DNA from: Ryuthela nishihirai
Lineage: Eukaryota; Arthropoda; Arachnida; Araneae; Heptathelidae
DNA: 64,000 nt
Assembly: GCA_038380435.1 (NCBI GenBank)
Contig: JAWZYU010000013.1
Span: forward strand, 63,940,446 to 64,004,445
Direction: 5' to 3'
This document shows positions 36,507-47,209 of this stretch, piece after piece (position 1 is the stretch's first letter; each line of letters begins with the position of its first letter). Both the position numbers and the translations under genes were made by a program. The notes below the pieces were generated by a model, which saw nothing but the letters and a program-made list of their open reading frames with translations, was not told the DNA's origin and searched no databases.

Positions 36507-36719
36507 CCAGTAATAAATAGGCACTTTTGACGTCGATTTCAATTTTAGAGGAAAAATTCTCCAAGTCAGGTGGGATATGAACCCACGACCTCCTGATAAC
36601 ATGTCAGGTGCTCTAGACCTGACATGTTATCAGGAGGTCGTGGGTTCATATTCCACCCGGCTCAGACAATTTTTCCTCTAAAATTGAAATCGACGTCAAA
36701 AGTGCCTATTTATTACTGG
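36507..36719. repeat. SINE-C hairpin: 103-bp arms, 7-nt loop
   Basis: The left arm 36507-36609 and right arm 36617-36719 are near-perfect reverse complements, separated only by gctctag. Each arm spans the tRNA-like part of SINE-C (B-box-like gggttcatattcccacc region). The unit ends inside ccagtaataaataggcac on both sides. Confidence 0.92.
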
Positions 36720-37044
36720 TACTACAAGTTTATGATCATTTTAAACTGATATGAACAGAAAGGAAAATTTCCCACATAGCATGCTTGGCAATTGCATCTT
36801 CCTTTTCTTCTACAAGTTTATAGCACAATATATACATACAGGGTCAATATAAATTACTATGGTAATTCATAAGTCTGTGTGCTTTTCACCATGTAGAATG
36901 TATACTATGACATCACCATGTTGTGTTTGCATACCTCTGAACTTAGTGCTAGGGAAAGTATAAATTCCATTATATAAGTATATAACTATTACAAGTACTG
37001 GAATCTTAATTTCTATAATTAGAAACATTGTGCAATCAATAAGT

Positions 37045-38005
37045 TAAGCATCGAAATTCGTGCACTTTTATGTTATTACTGGAAAAAAAAGATTAAAAGC
37101 TACCAAAGCAACCCAAGAAATATGCAAGGTGGAAGAGGGCATCTCCATTCATGCTGCTCAAGTTTGGTTCAAGAAGTTCAGAGGTAGTGACATAAGCTTC
37201 GAAAGTAAGCCACAATTCTGTGCCACTGTTGCATCTGATCTATTATCAAGCACTTGCAGGTTCTCATCCAAACTTGGTTTCTCCCAGCAACTATAGTGCA
37301 GCATCTGCAACACATTGGTAAGGTAGCCAGGAGTTGCTGAAGTGTTCCACTTAACTGACTAGTGAACAGACAAAATGTTGTATCAAAGTCTGCAGGAAAC
37401 TCCTCCACTAATTCACATGACCACCGTTTCATCAAATGAATTGTTATGTATGACAAAAAAATGGATCTTTCTCTATAATCTAAACACCCAAGAACAGTGG
37501 TTGGACCCAGACCAGCCTGCACTTTCTGTCCCAAAGAGGGGATAATTCAAAATGAAGGCAATGCTGTACATTTGGTGGAATTTTGAGGGTAAAGTGCACT
37601 TCGAAGTGATTGCTGATGGATGTGCCATTAATGCCAATCTCTACTCAGAACTGGAGTGCATGTATTCTGTGATGTTTGAACACTACCCAGGATTGGTAAA
37701 CAGACATCAAGTATCCTGCAACAAGACAAAGCAAAACTGTACACCACACTAAGGACCAAAAGAAAAACTTCAAAAACTGGCATTTAAGTTTTTTCCTCAA
37801 CCAGTGTATAGTCCAGACCTAGCTCCTTCCAACTACCACCTCTTTTGCTCCATGGATAATTTTCTTTGAGGTAGGTGGTTTCAAACATCTCTGGAAGTTG
37901 ACAACAAATGTTAAAAGTTTTTCACCTTCAAGGACCAAGCATGGTATCGAAGAGGAATTGAACAACTTACTGACAGATGGCTACAAACTATTGAAAATTA
38001 TGATT
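37045..38005 (+). pseudogene. mariner-like transposase pseudogene
   Basis: The N-terminal helix-turn-helix region reads TQEICKVEEGISIHAAQVWF, KKFRGSD. The middle part has IGKVARS and YDKKMDLSL around the first catalytic region, in broken frames. The second half begins at about 37557 with MLYIWWNFEGKVHFEVI, a family signature, then NANLYSELECM. The third catalytic region is YSPDLAPSNYHLF (DD34D type). The end matches GIEQLTDRWLQTIEN. Many stops and at least two frameshifts are present. Left and right TIRs were not identified with confidence. Confidence 0.88.
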
Positions 38006-38014
38006 TATATTTTG

Positions 38015-38105
38015 CTCTCCTGCACATGGGGTCACAGTTTAATGTCCCATCCGATGGACAGTGGCCTTTCCCATCAGTGTCTCCTTTCTGACATAGGTGG
38101 AGGTT
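38015..38105 (-). mobile_element. SINE-A fragment
   Basis: About 90 bp of the central SINE-A body (ctctcctgcacatggggtca, then aatgtcccatccgatggac). Head and tail are missing. It abuts the mariner pseudogene. Confidence 0.7.
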
Positions 38106-38865
38106 AGTAGAAATGGATAAAAGAGTGAAAACTACCTGTCAGTAGCTTTGCAATTGTGAGCATTGAATACTTCTGTCAAAAATTATAACAAGCATATTTT
38201 TCAAAATTTGGCATTTTAATAATAAAAAATATAATTTAAATACTGGGGAAAATGGATAACTATTTACACACATCATTACATCACATCATCTTAAATCCAT
38301 ATTTATATATTAGTGTATATGGTCTGTAAATGGTAGCTAGATAGTCACTGGAAGGAGAGCTATGCACCAATCCCCTGTGATGATGCATAGAACCGGCCAG
38401 GCCTAGCACCTAATGTCCGACCCCGCCTTCTCGTGGTGCAGACCGTTAGTACCTTTCAAAAGAGATACTCTCTTGTGGAAGTGAACGGAAGGGGAGGGCT
38501 GCCAGATTAGTGTGGCCTACTGATCTGGACAACTATGGCTACTTTTCTTTTCTTTTTCTACCCTGCTGAGGAGTGGTCAAACACACAGGGTCCTGGTGCT
38601 GACCATATAAACCCACTGGACTGGACTGATATATGGCTCTGAGCTTGATTATGGATCCTGATTTTGCTGCACTGGTGGGCTTCTGTAGAGGGAAAATCTT
38701 CCGCTGTGTTTTCTGTTTGTGGGTTGACAGCCCCAAGTGAATAGATTCACAGGATATGTTTATCAGCTGGTGGATAATCCTTAGCAGAAGTCATCGCAAG
38801 CACCTGAACTCTTTGCTTCTATTGGCATCGTCAAATTCTACATTGGAGGAAGTCTTCCAGTGTAG

Positions 38866-41800
38866 ATGGCTTCAGCCTTTAGTAGTGAGGGAACGGGTCT
38901 TTGCCCCATGTCTGCGATTAGGGGGCTGTTTGATATTGTCGGCATTCCCTCTCTCAATAAACATAATTTCTTTAAACATCCCACTAATCATTTTCTCTCC
39001 ATAGGGAGTTGGAATGTGAGGACTCTGCACAGAGCTTTTTCTCTTGATGTCCTCACACAAGAATTCCACCGTTATAATTTAGATATTCTCGGCTTGCAAG
39101 AGACCAGATGGACAGATAAAGGTCAGATTCTTAAAAATAATCTTAAATTTCTCTTTTCAGGGAGGGACGACAATAAGCATCACCAAGGCGTGGGTCTGCT
39201 TCTCAGCAGACACGCTAGTGATGCTCTTCTAGGATATGAGTGCATTAATGAAAGGTTTCTTACAGCAAAATTTCAGACAAGCGTTAAAGACTTGAATGTT
39301 ATCTGCTGTTATGCCCCCACTGAGGATGCCGATGAGGATGAGAAGGATAGGTTTTATGAACAACTTCAGGATATTTTGAATTCTGTCAAGAAAGGAGATA
39401 TTACCCTTGTTCTTGGTGACTTCAATGCCAAAGTTGGTACTGACTCTGACCTTTGGGCAGGAGTAATAGGCCCTTTTGGTATTGGTAGCTGCAATGGGCA
39501 ACGTCTCCTACAGGTAAGTAAACTCAATGGATTCAGAATAAATAAAAATAAATAAATACCCCCTCAAGCAGCTGCTTGCCACAGAGGTCTGACAGGAGCC
39601 TGTCAGTTTATAATGCCATAGTAAAAGGTCTGTGAGGATGGCAGGAACTAACACTTATTACAAACACCGCGACATACATAAGTACACATGGGTTTCACCT
39701 GATGGGCTGCATAAGAATATGATTGATTACATATTAATTAACAGCAAATGGGCTAGTTCTGTTAGGAATACCAGGGCATATAGGGGAGCTGAAATTGGAT
39801 CTAACCATTACCTTGTTAAAAGTGTGTTGCAACTTAACTTAAAAAGTGTTGTGCTAGGGTTAAAAAATTTGTTTTTAATACTGAAGCTCTGAAAGATCCA
39901 GTTATAGCTAAAGCTTAAAATGATAGGTTACTTAGTCATTATGACAGTCATGGTTTGCTTACCACTGATGTTGAGGAAGAATGGGACCATTTTAAACAGG
40001 CTTTTCTTGAAACTAACAGTACTCTTTTAAGTAAAAAGGAGCAGAGGAGGCAGAATTATCTGAGTGATAAGGCACTTGAGCTTATTTCGGAAAGAAAGAA
40101 CTGCAGGAATGTCCTTAATCAATACCCTACTAATCCTAATAGAAAGCATTACAGAGAACTTAATAAACGTGTAAAAGATCATTTAGCTGCTGATAAGAAT
40201 CTTTGGCTTGATGGTTTGGCTGACAAAGCTGAGGAAGCAGTTAGACAACTCAACAGCAGAGAGCTGTACCAGATAGTTAATAATTTGTGTGGTAGAAAAC
40301 GGACAGGTATACAAGGATTGAAGGATAAACAAAGTAAGGTTATAGATGGTGAGGATTCTGTCATGGCTAGGTGGGCTGAGCATTTCAGTGATGTTCTAAA
40401 CAATGTAGTTAGTTCTACTCCCATTGTTTGCAATGATGATAGATGCATTGGTGGCTTTAATGTTGGCCCTATAACACAATCTGAAGTTATTTTGGCTGTT
40501 TCTAAACTTAAACTACATAAATCCCCAGGTGTAGATGAAATTACTACCGAAATGCTTAGAGCTGGGAATGTTTCGGTTACCACTTGGATGACTGAAATTC
40601 TAAATATCTTTTATGATAAAGGCATGGTTCCTAAGGATTTTACCAGAGCTATTGTTATCCCTATTTTCAAAAAAGGTGATCGCAGTTCTTGTGATAACTA
40701 TAGGGGTATCAGCCTACTCTCTTGTCCAGGTAAAGTTCTTTCCATGCTTGTGCTTAATAGAATTAAGAATCTGGTTGACCGTCAATTGCGTGATGAACAA
40801 TGTGGATTCAGAAGTGGCAGGGGATGTGTAGATCAGATATTTTCACCTAGGCAGATTCTTGAGAAATGCTTAGAGTTTCAGAAACCTTTGGTTGCTAGCT
40901 TTGTTGATTTCCAAAAGGCTTTCGACTCTGTTGATCGTCATAATTTCTGGTTGATTGCGAAATCATATGGTATACCAGACAAGTTAGTTAACATAATGAA
41001 AACTCTCTATAATAACACTGAGTCGTGTGTGAGAGTTGGCAAAGCTTGTAGCAATTGGTTTAGCATTACTTCTGGTGTTCAACAAGGGTGCATTTTGTCT
41101 CCTTTTCTCTTTAGCTTGGTTATTGACTATGTTATGCGAAATTCACTTCAAGGGAAAGATTTTGGCCTTAAATGGAATGGAACGAAAATTTCTGATTTAG
41201 ATTATGCTGATGATTTAGCCCTTTTGGCAAACGATGTTGATGAGATGAACTCTTTCATTCGAGCTGTTGAAGAGATTGGTAGTAGAGTAGGTTTGGTTAT
41301 AAACAGAGACAAAACTAAAGTGATGAAAATTGGTCAGGCAGGCTGTGATTCAGTTAATCTGAATGGTTGCAGTCTTGAGCAGGTGTCACAGTTTAATTAT
41401 CTTGGGAGCTATGTAACAGATAATGGTGATGTGTGGCATGAGATTAACAGACGAATACGGATTGCTGCCGGGACTTTTAAGAATCTATGGAGAGTGTGGA
41501 GAAATAGGCGTATACACCTAAAGACTAAAATTAGACTGTATAATAGTTTGGTTCTTTCTAGGGTTAGTTATGGTAGTGAAACTTGGACACTTTGTAAACA
41601 AGATAACAAGAAACTAGATGCTTTTGATTCCAGATGCTTACGCAGTACCTTGGGCATTAGGTGGTTCAACTTTGTAACTAATGATGAGGTTAGGCAAAGG
41701 AGTTTGTAACCTCCTTTAAGCAGCATATTGTGCAGAGAGAGACTCCGTTGGTTTGGCCATGTTGCCCGTATGAATAATTATAGATTGGCAAATAGGGTTA

Positions 41801-41973
41801 TGAACAGTGTGCCTAAAGGCCTCAGAAAGAAGGGGAGACCTAGGATGCGGTGGGCAGACAATGTCAAACAGGACCTTGTTAGAATTGATGTGCAGTGGCC
41901 AGATGCAGTAGATGTAGCTCAGGATAGACTTGCTTGGAGAACTAAATTGCACAGTCTGGTTGGACCTCCGTAG
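38866..41973 (+). pseudogene. RTE ORF of copy i, disabled at several points
   Basis: Endonuclease part (38866-39540): SWNVRTLHRAFS, GLQETRWTDKG, GVGLLLSRHASD, LVLGDFNAKVG. A SINE-B fragment then breaks the frame, and the SNHYLVKS block (normally SDH) follows in another frame with a further shift near 39850. A TAA replaces Tyr at about 39916. A long open stretch (39919-41706) covers RT: ITTEMLRAG, IPIFKKGDRSSCDNYRG, ASFVDFQKAFDSVDR, SGVQQGCILSPFLF, ISDLDYADDLALLA. A TAA in place of the Gln of 'SLQPP' at 41707 precedes the C-terminal block RLRWFGHVARM to RMRWADNVKQDL. RT residues look intact, so this copy died recently, though less recently than copy c. Confidence 0.9.
39538..39645 (-). mobile_element. 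SINE-B 3' fragment inside RTE copy i
   Basis: Antisense: a TTTA-rich tail, then ctcaagcagctgcttgccac, then the ctgacaggagcctgtcag block that also ends the SINE-B copies at 46079 and 56032. It is 5'-truncated (no tRNA head). The RTE sequence 'ttcagaataactaacac' is split by it. Confidence 0.8.
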
Positions 41974-42098
41974 CCCATGGCGGCTGCTTGAGGATGATGA
42001 TGATGATGATGTATACTTATAAAATTAAACTGCCTCATAATTCAGACTACAAAGTTTTTTTATTTTACATTCAAAAAATTTGTCAACATTTGTTAAGG

Positions 42099-42380
42099 GT
42101 TGTCGAGAGCCAGAGTGCAGAGATTAATGTCCCCACCACAAACCAAATGCATACTTCTACCATATAATCAATTAATGTTATACAAAGCAGTTCAGTTAAT
42201 ATTTATAAGTAGATAGTTCAGTAGTGAGTTATATATGTCTTTAGCAAAGTGATATTATATTTTTCGAGCACTGTGCCTTATCGTTTGTCTTGGTGAGTAA
42301 GAAATAAAGTTTTATTATATTATATACTTTTTACATCTATTGATTCTTGAGTAGTTGTGCATTTGATAAAGAATACAGTA
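42099..42380 (+). other. Possible solo LTR
   Basis: The segment opens with TGTTAAGGGTTGTCGAGAGC, holds a TATA-like stretch and AATAAA followed by a T/A-rich region. This is the look of a short retrotransposon LTR. No second copy, no CA-3' end with matching inverted bases and no target duplication could be fixed, so it is tentative. Confidence 0.25.
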
Positions 42381-43622
42381 AGGTAGATTAAATCAGGGAT
42401 TTGGAAAATCACATCACTGTAATACTGACTTTTGATGAATTTGTGAACCTTTTGACAATTAGACTTGCTGTAACACTACAAAGTATGTTATTTTAAACTG
42501 CCAGATACCTTGTAATTTGGGCACCAGGCAAATAATTTTGACAAAAAAAAAATAAATTAGGGTTCTTTATTAGAATGAGCGTAAGATCAGAAAAAAAATT
42601 AATGACAGTTAAAAAATAATGTTAATCCAATAACACTAAACTTTGCTCAAAAAAAAAATAAAGTCAAATGCAATTTCTTAAAATATAAATAATAAATTTA
42701 ATTTTATAAGTTTTATATGAGTATTAACTCATCAAATAATTCCTTCTACAAAGCATGTCATATACTGACTCTACAAAACACTTCGTATACTGACTCTTCC
42801 ACAAACTAAACCATCAACTATTTCTTCACCACCAACTCTCTACTCCACTCCATTAACTCTCCATTCACAACTCTCTCTACTTAGCTCCACACTGGCTTAA
42901 ATCAAATGTGGCATGTTTCCAACATTGCTCTTTGTGAACCACATTTGCTTACGAGATTGTAGGTAGATGAGGACACAAGTGGTTGTGACCTGGATGTCAC
43001 CAATTAGTGACCATCAATCAAATATACTTGTGCAATCAGCAACTACTAAAGGATGGAGAGAAGTGATGGTTCAAAGAAAATGAAAGGCCCCCAAAAAATT
43101 ATTATAATGTAAAAAAATTAAATTGGTTAAGGAACATAAGAAAGGTGAATCATCACCATTGCATGCTGCATGATTGATTTATCTGTGAATTAAATTTTCC
43201 CATTGAGAATGTTAAATAAAGTCATCAAGACAATAACTATGGAACAAGGTATGAGCAGTGATAAAATACTAGTAGGTGGTAATAGTAAAACCATCAGTGG
43301 CAAATATGACCAACTCAACATTGGCACTACTAGTAAAATTTCAGAAGCTGTCATGCCCATCTCTGCAATGGTAAATAATAAAAAAGCCAATTTCAGAGTT
43401 GTAGAGCATCATCAATTCAATGAAAAACAGGTTTACAATGAAACAGAGAGATACCTGCTCACAGATATAAAATTTAAAAAACACTGTAGTTTTCAAAAAC
43501 ATAGCTACAGGATTGATGATGCATGAATGATACTCACCAACTGTACAACAATAAGGAGGAATACAAAATGAAAATGAACACATCATTGAAGAATGTTCTC
43601 CATCTGTGTTCTGCAGTTCCCA
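42381..43622. other. A+T-rich stretch with one unassigned 107-codon open frame
   Basis: No repeat or host exon recognised. A plus-strand open frame at 43203-43526 has no family resemblance I know and lies in low-complexity A-rich sequence, so it is probably chance. Confidence 0.4.
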
Positions 43623-44320
43623 ATGCGGGCACACAGATCAGCGACTACCATAGTCGCTGAATGCCGATCGTTCGCTGGGAACGGGCAGGCCATTTTTGGA
43701 TTCGGCGGCAAGTGGCTAAGCTAAAAAATAGTTTATAATTACCTAATATTGAAATGATCATTCATGGCATTTTTGACATTTTATTTAATGGTTTGAAATT
43801 ATTTTTATTTGTGAGCCTTTAAACAAATGGAGCGGTGAATAGCTATTACTTATTAGCGATCCTTGTTTAAGATGCTTATTATACAGCTAAATCTTTAATG
43901 ACTAAATTTCAATGTTTGTACACAATTGCAATGGGTATTCAAAGTAACTGACTTACCAAAATAGTAGATTCTTATTCAGACAACATAAAAATTATCTTAA
44001 CTTCAAAATTGTATTACTTCTAAAATATGCATTTAATGGGGAAATGCAATTGATGATAAATTTCAAACGAGGATCGCTAATAAGTAATAACCATTCACCG
44101 TTATGTTCCTTTAAAGGCTCACAAATAAAAATAATTTCAAACCATTAAATAAAATATGTCAAAAATGCCATGAATGATCATTTCAATATTAGGTAATTAT
44201 AAACTATTTTTTAGCTTAGCCACTTGCTGCCTTGCAAGTGAATCCAAAAATGGCCTGCCTGTTCCCAGCGAATGATTGCCATTCAGTGACTACGGTAGTC
44301 GCTGATCTGTGTGCCCGCAT
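43623..44320. mobile_element. Foldback MITE with about 250-bp terminal inverted repeats
   Basis: The left end ATGCGGGCACACAGATCAGC and the right end are inverted copies, as are the inner blocks (through 'aaaaatagtttataattacc' to 'ttacttattagcgatcct'). Each terminus also contains a smaller palindrome CAGCGACTA..TAGTCGCTG. About 190 bp of unique A+T-rich DNA lie in the middle. There is no coding sequence and no clear target duplication. Confidence 0.85.
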
Positions 44321-44718
44321 GGAGAGCAGAGGGTTACAGCCGTCACAATTGAAGTTTGCCACATTCATATTTTATGATATTAACAAAACTAAACTTAATC
44401 GTAAACGATAAATGACTACTAATTTCAATGTAGCCATCATTCATCGACATATTACTAATCGATATATCACATAAATTAACATTAAAATACCGAAGCAATA
44501 TTATAGAATGCTGTAAGCCTAACGTTCTTGGTCGAATTCTTTCAACCCACTTTTTTTAAATTTAATTGGATCAGCCTGGAATTTAAACACTGTGCAATTG
44601 TTCCTATAGCTGTTTAGACAATTCGCAGCTGAATATCTTACGATAATAATTGTTTTTAATATACTAATGATTCGAAAAACTGTGGCACAAACGGCGGTTC
44701 CATTGACTTTAACATTAA

Positions 44719-44728
44719 GTCACGTGAA
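44719..44728. promoter_or_regulatory. E-box/CLEAR-like palindrome (weak)
   Basis: gtcacgtgaa contains the 8-bp palindrome TCACGTGA and is one base from the TFEB/MITF CLEAR consensus. It lies in a non-repetitive part of the LAMTOR3 intron. Such sites occur by chance, so this is only a pointer. Confidence 0.2.
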
Positions 44729-45409
44729 CAGATGGTACAAAAAAGGCGGATAGGTCGGCCTGGTATATAGGGGCTCTAGGTGTGACATCCATGCTACATT
44801 GGTAGCTACATTGGTAGAAAAGTTTGTGGTGTATAATTACATTATCCCTGCAAATTTCTCCATTCACAGAATTTGAAAAAAAATTGTAAGCAGTCACAGA
44901 AATGAAATTATTTATAACATATAGGAAAGTTTAGAAACTGATTAGTCCGACATACTTATACCAGACCTCCTAGAGTTGGAAAGACATGAGATTTTTTTTA
45001 ATGCAACACAAAGTGGCACAGGGAAAACCCATGTACAAAACTGAAGACCAATTGGTCAAGTATTTAAGAAATTAAGTGTGCATGTGTGTGGGGGGGGGAG
45101 AGGGGGGCAATATTTGTTAAAATAGAGAAAAAACGTTTTCAATAGTTTGCATAGTAATTAATCCTTGAGCTGACTGGATATATCAGACCCAAAAGCATTT
45201 TAAAATGTCAATATTTTTCTCATGCAATGGTGATAACTTCTGATTAGTAGCAGAGTTTTGAAACATTTTGAAGGATTTGTGCCAGATTTCAGTGCAACTG
45301 AGACTTTTGAACAATGAAAAAATTTGTTTGGCAGAGCTCTGGATGAATTTACACATAATAATGATGCTTGTGTACTCATTTTGAATATTAAAAATATAAA
45401 TTTACAGTT

Positions 45410-45845
45410 GAAATCCAAAGTGAATGCACAGTATTCCCTGTTAAGAAACAATAATTAATAGATTCTGGCATGAATCTGGAGAGATGCGGGTTCAATTCCC
45501 GCCGTGGCGGCGATGAATTTTTTTCAGAATCTATTAATTATTGTTTCTTAACAGGGAATACTGTGCATTCACTTTGGATTTCAATTATATATTTAACGCG
45601 GTAGCGTTAGCGACCTCATTAACATCTGATAATCAAATGCAACGACTGTAAACGTTGCGTCTCCTTGAGTATAGATGGCGCTGTCTCAGTCACGTCTCAA
45701 GAAGAAAAACTTAAAAGGTCAAATTCTGAAAATATTCGTTGTCCGACGCGTGGTGCAAATGGTTAGCGCGCTCTGGCATGAATCTGGAGAGATGCGGGTT
45801 CGATTCCCGCCGTGGCGGCGATGAATTTTTTTCAGAATCTATTAA
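45410..45845 (+). mobile_element. SINE-D: tRNA-like element with a perfect inverted 5' end
   Basis: A 436-bp insertion bounded by a 14-bp direct duplication ataaatttacagtt (45396-45409 and 45846-45859). A tRNA-like unit near the 3' end has an A-box-like 'tggttagcgcgctctgg' and a B-box-like 'gggttcgattcccgccgtgg'. The last 71 bp (ctggcatgaatctgg to cagaatctatta) also occurs as a direct repeat at 45465-45535. The first copy forms the loop of a perfect 60-bp inverted repeat (45408-45467 with 45525-45584). The intervening sequence (45585-45745) resembles no other part of the window. Confidence 0.8.
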
Positions 45846-46078
45846 ATAAATTTACAGTTTTTATTCCTTATTCATTGGATCCATGCATAACTGATTGGTA
45901 TTTGTGTTACATAATGTTTATTGTGTTTTCTGATTTAATTTATAATATATATTGCCACAAGATACCTACACACATAGAAACTTCATGATTAAAAATTTCT
46001 ACTACTTCTATGTATGTTTTTTAATGAATACATATGAAACTACACAGTGCTTCCTTCCTTTTTAAGTGTATCAAATAC

Positions 46079-46292
46079 TCGTCCTGCGGCTGGTGTGCTT
46101 GATTACTGATCGAAGGGACTTGGGTTTGAGCCCTGGATAAGGCATGGTTGTTTGTGTCATTTTCCTGTTGAGGTCCCACTATCCTTATAGATCTTCTACT
46201 ATGGCATATAAACTGACAAGCTCCTGTCAGATCTTTGTTTGTGGCAAGCAGCTGCTTGAGGGGAGGTATCAATTTTTTATTTTTATATTAAT
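46079..46292 (+). mobile_element. SINE-B copy
   Basis: A tRNA-like head (ggtgtgcttgattactgatc; gggtttgagccctgga as the B-box region), the 'ttctactatggcatataaac' body, and the 3' end 'agcagctgcttgagggg' with a T/A-rich tail. It is diverged from the copy at 56032 and lacks that copy's GC-rich leader. Confidence 0.8.
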
Positions 46293-46319
46293 TTTATAGT
46301 AACAGTTGGTGGGTTTTAG

Positions 46320-46900
46320 GTTTGAATGCATTGATTCACTTTGCCCCACAGATGCTTAATAGGGTTCAAAATCTGGAGAGTTATTAAAAATATGAACAAT
46401 GGAGAGTTATTAAAAATATGAACAATGGTACTCAGTGTGGGTGTCAGCTGCTGCAGCCCAGTCATGCCATCATATGTCGAATGGTCTTTGCACAAACCTT
46501 CACAGCTGCTTCATTTGTGAATGCTGACATTATCATCTGCACTGTGACCCTCCATTCTGATGTTATGATACAGGAGAGGTGGTGCTCACCTCAAACATCA
46601 ACAGCCCAGTTACAGCACATTTTTCTGGTGACTGCAGGTTTTGCTATTTTTGATGTAGTTCTGGTACACAAGGGTGAAGGTTGCAGAGTGAAAATCCCAG
46701 ATGCTCTACATGGAAATGGAACACTCCATCTTCCTCACACCAACTTCTGCCCATGAATGAACTGGCTCAGGTCGCTGTGTTTACCCATCATAACAGTCAC
46801 AGGTACCCTATATACAACAGGTAGGTATCTGACCTACTTATAGCCTGCAAAGGATTTTGGCTGGTCGCATTATTGTGATGGAGTAAGGCAGGTTTGTGGA
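46320..46900 (-). pseudogene. Degraded Tc1-like transposase remnant
   Basis: The minus strand carries a recognisable 'FEPYxAS' / NPIKHLWGK-type stretch (46320-46375), as in the DLNPIEHLWG motif before the last catalytic Glu of Tc1 transposases. A tandem 26-bp duplication (agttattaaaaatatgaaca) follows at about 46379-46430. The rest is too broken to assign motifs securely. Confidence 0.4.
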
Positions 46901-46972
46901 TGGGTGTGGTGTTATAATAAAATGTACTTTCAGTGTATTAAATAATGTTGTTTGAGGTTCTCTAGTGTGTTT

Positions 46973-47035
46973 AGGTTGTTTGGGTTTTATGATGCAAAAG
47001 CAATTAAAGCTATATTATGACAAATGAAAGCATGA
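46973..47035 (-). mobile_element. Short 3' end of the I/Nimb-type LINE
   Basis: The sequence 'ggttgtttgggttttatgat', then 'gcaaaagcaattaaagc', parallels the LINE 3' ends at 31584 and 35818. Only about 60 bp matches. Confidence 0.35.
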
Positions 47036-47121
47036 GTAAGGATGCTGACTATACTTTAAATTTCAGAAATTTCCAAAGCAAAATGTCAAGTGGTATTAGT
47101 CAGATGACTTCAACAGCCATG

Positions 47122-47196
47122 AGACATTTCAAGACAAAGTTTATTTCTATTGGAGACTGGGTCTCCAGTACAAATAAACTTTGCCTTGAAATGTCT
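47122..47196. repeat. Hairpin with 25-bp arms
   Basis: Arms 47122-47146 and 47172-47196 pair with one mismatch (core caagacaaagtttattt). The loop contains a second small palindrome ggagac/gtctcc. Confidence 0.85.
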
Positions 47197-47209
47197 TGAG
47201 TCAATCCCG

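Larger units (their letters stand above)
38340..42011 (+). mobile_element. RTE-type LINE, nearly full-length (copy i)
   Basis: It extends from the complete-looking 5' leader (shared with the antisense copy ending near 19690) to a (GAT)n tail. It holds the endonuclease and RT, interrupted by a SINE-B fragment at 39538. With the insertion subtracted the length is about 3.57 kb, equal to copy c. Its leader is the short type, which opens directly into ATGGCTTCAGCC, giving a plausible start codon at 38866. Confidence 0.92.

Noticed and set aside
36507..36719. Possible assembly artefact for the near-perfect palindromes
   Set aside because: The arms carry scattered differences here and at 30 kb, as real old inverted repeats would. 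Only the 45.4-kb palindrome is perfect and still needs long-read confirmation.
43203..43526. 107-codon plus-strand open frame
   Set aside because: No family motif, no splice or promoter context, and an A-rich composition make chance likely.
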